64,000 nt of DNA from assembly GCA_023055505.1 (NCBI GenBank), contig JALIRH010000001.1, positions 96,813,034 to 96,877,033 of the forward strand, read 5' to 3'. Below, piece by piece: positions 58,581-64,000 of the stretch (the first letter of the stretch is position 1; the number at the start of each line of letters is the position of its first letter). The position numbers and the translations under genes were made by a program. The notes beneath the pieces were generated by a model that worked only from the letters and a program-made list of their open reading frames with translations, made no database searches and was not told the DNA's origin. The stretch is from Callipepla californica brunnescens. Taxonomy: Eukaryota; Chordata; Aves; Galliformes; Odontophoridae.

Positions 58581-61500
58581 TTTTCATATAGTGAAAAAGA
58601 TATGGAGGAAACATTTTACTGATCCATTATTTCCAGCTGAATATCTATAAATAAAAGAGACAGTTCCCTATTTGAAAATATTCCCTTTATTACCGTGATT
58701 CAAAAGCAAGGAGAATCTGATTGATGTCCTATTTTATAGATGTGTCGGTTACTTATGTCATTTCCAGGAGATTTAAAGTTCTTAGAAATTAAATATATGA
58801 TACAGAACATCAGAGAGGCTTGCTTTTCACTGTCATCTGTAAGGTTAGGATTAAGATAAAGCTGATATGTGCTCTAGTTCTATCTCTGAACAGCATCCAA
58901 AAATGCATTGGGGTGATTTAGAAAGAAATTTGGAAATTCCATTAATAAAGAAAAAGTCTTTGAAGCTCCTTTTAAATAGCAACTGGATTAAATTGTGTTT
59001 TAGGACAGCAGTCCATGCTCTTGCTGCTGTTTTGATATCCAAATTTCATTATATTCTGTTGGCTTCATTGCATATTATTTCCTTCTTCATAGTATTCTTA
59101 GCAGAAGCAGATTATTTTTATTCTTATAATCACGAACCACTAAAAACACCAATGGTCATGAAGGCCTTGTTAGTCCTATGCATCACTTCTTTCCAAACAT
59201 GTAATAGCTTACATAATCATGGCTTTGTTAAAACTTACTGTTCTCCTCTTTTTTTTTTTTTTTCTAAGCTGAGATGTCCTGAAAAATATAAATTTTCAGA
59301 AATGGTCATCCCGCTCCTTCCTGCTTTAGAAAAATCAGAGATCTTTAAAACATCTCATAAAGGGCGAAAATATATATACTTAGGCAAGGTACTTTAGGTT
59401 TCAAAATTTGAGCCTATCATCAATAATTCAATTCTAGGATTTCTGATAGAGTATGTAACAAGAAGCAGTGTATTTCTATTTGTATTTCTATTGCTTTATG
59501 CTTTACTCTTTTGCTTGAGTATCACAGTGTCTTATACATGAACTGGGTGACAATGTTCCCAACTGACAATATTCAAAAAGAAGGAAACCAAATTCATATT
59601 TCCTTTTTTAGGAGCCAGAAAACCTTACATTTTAAATAGTTGCTATTTGATAGGGAGTTGTTACGTGCACCATGAATAGGCAAATAATATATAATGTATG
59701 TAGAATATACAGAATACAGCAAAATGGTCAAACTTGCAACCCAAGGCGATGTCTATACTACAGAAGGTGCCTGTAACTGTTCAGATGACACAGAGCTACC
59801 TGCGTACGTATACCTAAAAACCTCTTGTCACAAAAAAGACTGTGACTGTGCTCAACCTGCCTGCTAGAAATGGTTCTCAAGGTGAGAACTGTTTGGAGAA
59901 AATGCTAAGTGGACCAAGAGAGAAATATTCTGGGATCATTCCAAATATTTGACGGTGTGGACGATTAAGCTTAGCACCTCGTAGTGTCTCTTGACACTGT
60001 TTAATTTTCTGGAGTAGGCATATCATAAATACCTAAAATCAGATACCAGAGGAATATATTTGTTTGCCTTCACACTGATTTCTGAGTGCATTCACTTGTC
60101 GGATGTTCAAAGTACTGCAGATAATCCAAAATTAATTCTCTTTCCAGATGTTTAGGCATGGCAAACTATATTCCTCCAATCTCCAAATGAATATCCTGTA
60201 TGACTCTATGACAACTCATTGACAACTCATAGTAAAAGACTGATCCTGCAAAACGTACATCTTAATTATCTGATAACTCACCCAAAGGCCTTTGATGCCA
60301 TTCCCCTATCTCCACTATCTCAAATTGCCACATGCTGATACTCGACATTTCCTCTGGTAACGATAGCTGTGGTATCATCGCTTAAATGACTAGACAACAG
60401 ATTTTGATATTTAAAGCAAATGCAGATTTGTAGCTGTCATTGAGACAAGCCAATATAGATTATTCTGATAATTTGTTTACAACAGCATGTATACAATGAG
60501 AACATGAGCATCAGTTTGTTAAAAGAAAGCCAAGTACTTCAGCTTACATTACTAACACCCAAAGTTGTTGCTTCAGTATATTTTCTGATGCAACCTTGCT
60601 GTAGATCACATGAAGAGATGTACAATCACATTTTAAATATTTTTCCTTTATACTTCGGTGATATGGAGACAATTAAGAAAGAATGTAAGCAATACTTTTC
60701 TTAAGTAAAAGCACTGGAACAAAGTATTAGTTGCTTTTTTTCTTTTCTATTTTAAATACCTAAAAGCTCTTCTATAGTTCTGCTGAGACTTAAAAAAAAA
60801 AAAATTATGTCAGACTATTTGGTGTAACATCCAGCACAGCATACTTTAAGATTTACAGTCCCCTTTCCTTAGCTTTTAGCAAGGTCTTTAGCTGTTTTCC
60901 ATATGGTCTTTTTTCCCAGGATAAATTTGAATAGAATAATACATTATATCTACTAATATATTGTGGAAAATGTTTCTTCATGGATGAAAAGGGTACTCTT
61001 CAATTAGGGAAAACACAGAGGCACATAATTTTCTTCATGCCTTCAAAGGCATCTTCTTCTTAGCAATAATAAAGAACTTGGAGAGAACTGCTTCAATCTC
61101 TGTGCCCATATTTTAACTGCAGGGCTAAGAAGGAGGGTTACACACTTAGTATCTGTTATGAGCCTAAATGAAACTCTTAGGGTCAAATTTGAGGTCAAAA
61201 CTCAGTTGCCTAATCATCAGTGTCCTATTGCATTTCAGGCATGCTAAGATTTCCAGGACTTAGGCTTGGAACAGAACTACTGAGACCTGGAGTTTCCCAG
61301 CTACAGTTAATAGACAAATAGAATTAGATACCTACACGTGAATGTCCACATGTGTGCCAAGACTTCTAAATAGTGAAAGTTAGAGATGTACACCAGGATA
61401 CTACTATTGCCATCTGACTTGACGTATATGCTCCAAAAAGCATTCTTATCTTCTCTTGGACTACACATAAGCAAATGAATGAAGTGTAATGATAAGAACA

Positions 61501-61851
61501 AGCAATATGAATAGAAATCAAACATGACAGAAACCTATTATCTCCTTAGTCACCATATAATCTAACACTCCTGGCTTCCTGGTTAGTTTACAGCTGCTAG
61601 TCCACAAGGATGATCCCCATTGGTCTTATATCTCCACTAGAACTTTCAAATGGTTCTTGAAATTCCTTTGTAGGTAAGTGAATCAAGTCCTTAATTTCTA
61701 CCTGAAATGTAGAGGCCTTCAGTGTTAAAGGAGAGGAGTTCCACCAAAACGTTAGTGATATTTGTCTGTGCTCTGGCCCAGGTATTCTCTGTACTAAAAG
61801 GCCAGTGAAGTCAAACTACAAACTTCGATTTCTTAACTACTAAGAGAGGAT
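58581..61851. other. Unique non-coding DNA; longest open frame of the window
   Basis: A 176-codon plus frame (58867-59397) is the longest in the window. It has a hydrophobic middle and a Phe run from a T15 tract at 59249-59263, with no family resemblance. I consider it chance in A+T-rich DNA. An A-run lies at about 60791-60804. Confidence 0.5.
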
Positions 61852-62030
61852 CAAGCCTGTCAATGTCCCTCTGGACAGTTGCATGGCCCTATGGTGAGTC
61901 AGTCACTCCCCTCATTTCCACGTCATCTGTGAGTTTATTGAGGGTGCATTCTATTCCATCATCCAGATCATTAATGAAGATGTTAAACAAGACTGGATCC
62001 TTTACTGATCTCCAGGTTGTTCATTTAACT
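61852..62030 (-). pseudogene. CR1 ORF2 reverse-transcriptase palm fragment
   Basis: Read on the minus strand this encodes the RT palm: LFNIFINDLDDGIECTLNK, then LTDD where CR1 has the catalytic FADD, then VQRDIDRLD. The remnant is in the right order and spacing for CR1 ORF2. The Phe-Ala of the catalytic box has become Leu-Thr, an in-frame stop follows about a dozen residues later, and indels occur upstream in 'GGATCCTTTACTGATCTCC', so the fragment is inactive. Like the piece at 55.3 kb it lacks the CR1 3' end. The 75-codon plus frame here is its antisense shadow. Confidence 0.87.
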
Positions 62031-64000
62031 TGCTGCTACATACTTCAGTGTGAAATTGGTCCTGAAGAACCTTTGATGTGGCTCAATTAGAATGATTTTC
62101 TTCACAGTATTCCATATTTCAGCTAACACATGAAATTACATGGGCCACACAGTGGCCTTTATCTTACATGGAAGACTCTGCAGCTACAGGCACAGTTTAC
62201 AAAAACCAATATGTTATCTCCTTCTGTTTCACAGAAGTACATAACTTAGGGAACAGTCACTTTTTTTTATGCTTATTCCAATAGGACATCAGGTTCCACC
62301 TATAAATCTTTCTGTCTTCCAAATGCCATAGTGGGTGTTAGAAAATCTTAAATTGATGTTTAATGTTCTTAAGCTATTTCAGTTAGTTAGACTAGTGTGA
62401 CCATTAAAAAACTGTGGACTTGAATATCATAAGTGTCTGATGGAAATCAGGTCAAGCATCTTATGAATATTTAGTCTACTGTCACATCAAATGTACAGTG
62501 TTTCTCCAGGAAACATGTATTTGAAAGTAACAGAAAAATCACCATTGAAAATGGTATGATCTAAGCACCTAACCAGTAATAGTTGTACGTATAACAGGTA
62601 GAAGAAAATGGTTTCCTTTTGGTCTGGTAGATTTGAAATTCAATGTGTTTTTTGGGTATAAATACTGATAGTCTTGTTTCATGGTAATATTCTGTCGAAG
62701 TTCAAATTATCACACAGAACTGGACAAAATAATCTTAACTGAAAATTATTAGTAGGTTTTCCGTATATTTAATGATTCTAGTAATTCAAACTTTTCAATT
62801 TAATTTTTTGAAACCAGGAAACTTAGTCAAGGATCTTTCCAGTCAAAGAATTTATTCATGTACTCATCTAATATCAGAAAAGACTAGACATAGCTAACTC
62901 ACAAACAGTGTTGATAAAAACGTAGTTTAAAAAAATAATCCAATTATTCCCTCTCATGAATGTCTCCCTCACCTTTTTCTCCCCTCAGTACTCCACTTCA
63001 TCTTTTTGTTTTTGAGGAAAGGGTAATGACATGTAAGAAGAAATAGTAGCTCATCTGTTATTGATGAAGAAGCAGTACGTAAAGATAACCTGTGATCTCC
63101 CAGAAGACCATGCTGCAGTCAAGTAACATACTCTGATTTGTATTCTCATTTTGTAGTTATCCTGAAGCAGTCAGGTCTTCATTTCACAAAGTTCTTCACA
63201 TTTTAAGTTTTATTCAAGAATTTCACTTTTTTCTACCATTGCAGATTTCTTCTTGTAGGGCAGAGCTACCTCACCTCTTTGAAAAGAGAAGATAATCAGA
63301 AATTTCTATTACTAAGACATTACAGAAGCAAACTAATCACTTCAGTCTTGATAAATCAGTGTGGCTTTTGTCAAATCCTAAATCACTACCTCTTTTTTTT
63401 CCAGCCAAGATGTAAAATCCCTTCATATTCTATATACACATGATAGAATCATCCAATAGCTTCACTTTCCAAGCACATCAGTTCCCTGACTTCAATATTC
63501 AGAAATGCTGGCTACTACCCGTTTTGTTTAGACAATTAAGACAATAGTAAAGAGTGCTGTATGCTAATACTTCGAGCTAAACAACCACATTTGAAACACA
63601 GTACTTACAGGACTTCTGAAGACCTGTAAGGCTACAACTCAAAACAGCTCAAAAACTCTGACAATCAGTGTATGTTTCAGATACTTAAACATTAGGTCAG
63701 GTTTCGAAACACTGGCAAAGTAATCATAATAAAGGAGTATACTTTGATTAAGCAGTGGTTTTATTTATTCAGTTATTCAGAAATAAGTTTTCTAGCCAAA
63801 ATTCAAGATATAGTACAGCTAAAAAAATACAGGTACCAAAACAAGGAAGATGTCTCTGCAATCACAAGCACAGTTTCTATTCACAAAGCATAACTGCAAA
63901 TTTGAAAAGCTTTCAAAACTATAGTCACATGCTTTTCACCAGCAACACTGAAGTGCTAAAAATGAAATCTAGACAAAACCAGAACTAAATGTTCTGCTTA
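62031..64000. other. Unique A+T-rich non-coding DNA to window end
   Basis: No gene or recognisable transposon. The 77-codon frame at 63755-63988 has no known domain and runs close to the window edge. Confidence 0.5.

Noticed and set aside
58867..59397. Longest open frame, 176 codons, plus strand
   Set aside because: It includes a Phe run from a T15 tract, has a biased hydrophobic composition, no recognisable domain and no splice or promoter context. A frame of this size is expected occasionally in A+T-rich DNA searched in six frames.
1..64000. tRNA, rRNA, snRNA or CRISPR features
   Set aside because: I looked for T-loop-like GGTTCRA blocks, conserved snRNA starts and regularly spaced direct repeats with unique spacers, and found none that hold up.
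1..64000. A novel multi-gene or defence-type system
   Set aside because: The window is vertebrate non-coding DNA with dispersed retroelements; no gene cluster exists to support one.

Overview
This window looks like nuclear DNA from a bird. The evidence is at least eight fragments of the LINE family CR1. The ones that keep a 3' end finish in the usual promoter-like block followed by copies of an 8-bp ATTCTATG-type motif, which is typical of avian (and other sauropsid) genomes. There is also one clear avian endogenous-retrovirus-type LTR. The sequence is visibly A+T-rich and CpG-poor, has long spans without repeats, and has no long open frames. I cannot name the species, the chromosome, or say whether the window is intergenic or inside a large intron.

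I find no protein-coding gene, tRNA, rRNA or CRISPR array that I can defend. The open frames present are short (the longest is about 176 codons), mostly lie in low-complexity or repeat DNA, and resemble no family I recognise. The few recognisable protein remnants belong to CR1 ORF2: a pre-reverse-transcriptase segment near 55.3 kb, a reverse-transcriptase palm segment near 61.9 kb on the other strand, and C-terminal tails at 13.8-14.4, 15.4, 53.9 and 56.1 kb. All are broken.

Layout. 0-10 kb: unique DNA, two short CR1 3' ends (3.5 and 4.0 kb), and a 205-bp (CCCCTA)n array at 6.9-7.1 kb that should be G-quadruplex-prone on the minus strand. 10-18 kb: a solo-type LTR (10.5-11.0 kb), a head-to-tail CR1 pair (13.5-14.4 kb), another CR1 (15.3-15.7 kb) and a tentative second LTR (17.3-17.8 kb). 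18-41 kb: mostly unique DNA with a 22-bp tandem repeat (19.1 kb), a 134-bp polypyrimidine tract (25.8-26.0 kb), and three motif-dense stretches that could be conserved regulatory elements (22.4-22.6, 30.06-30.24 and 31.15-31.27 kb). 41-54 kb: a CR1 3' end, two complementary microsatellites facing each other (42.8 and 43.1 kb), a decayed roughly 40-bp tandem repeat containing an 80-nt hairpin (49.5-49.85 kb), and an RFX X-box-like palindrome (52.3 kb). 54-64 kb: four more CR1 pieces and one further motif-dense stretch (58.5 kb).

I found no previously undescribed multi-gene system. The observations most worth checking are the hairpin inside the 49.5-kb repeat, the G4 array, and the motif-dense candidate regulatory stretches. 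All of those need alignment across birds or expression data, which I could not run.
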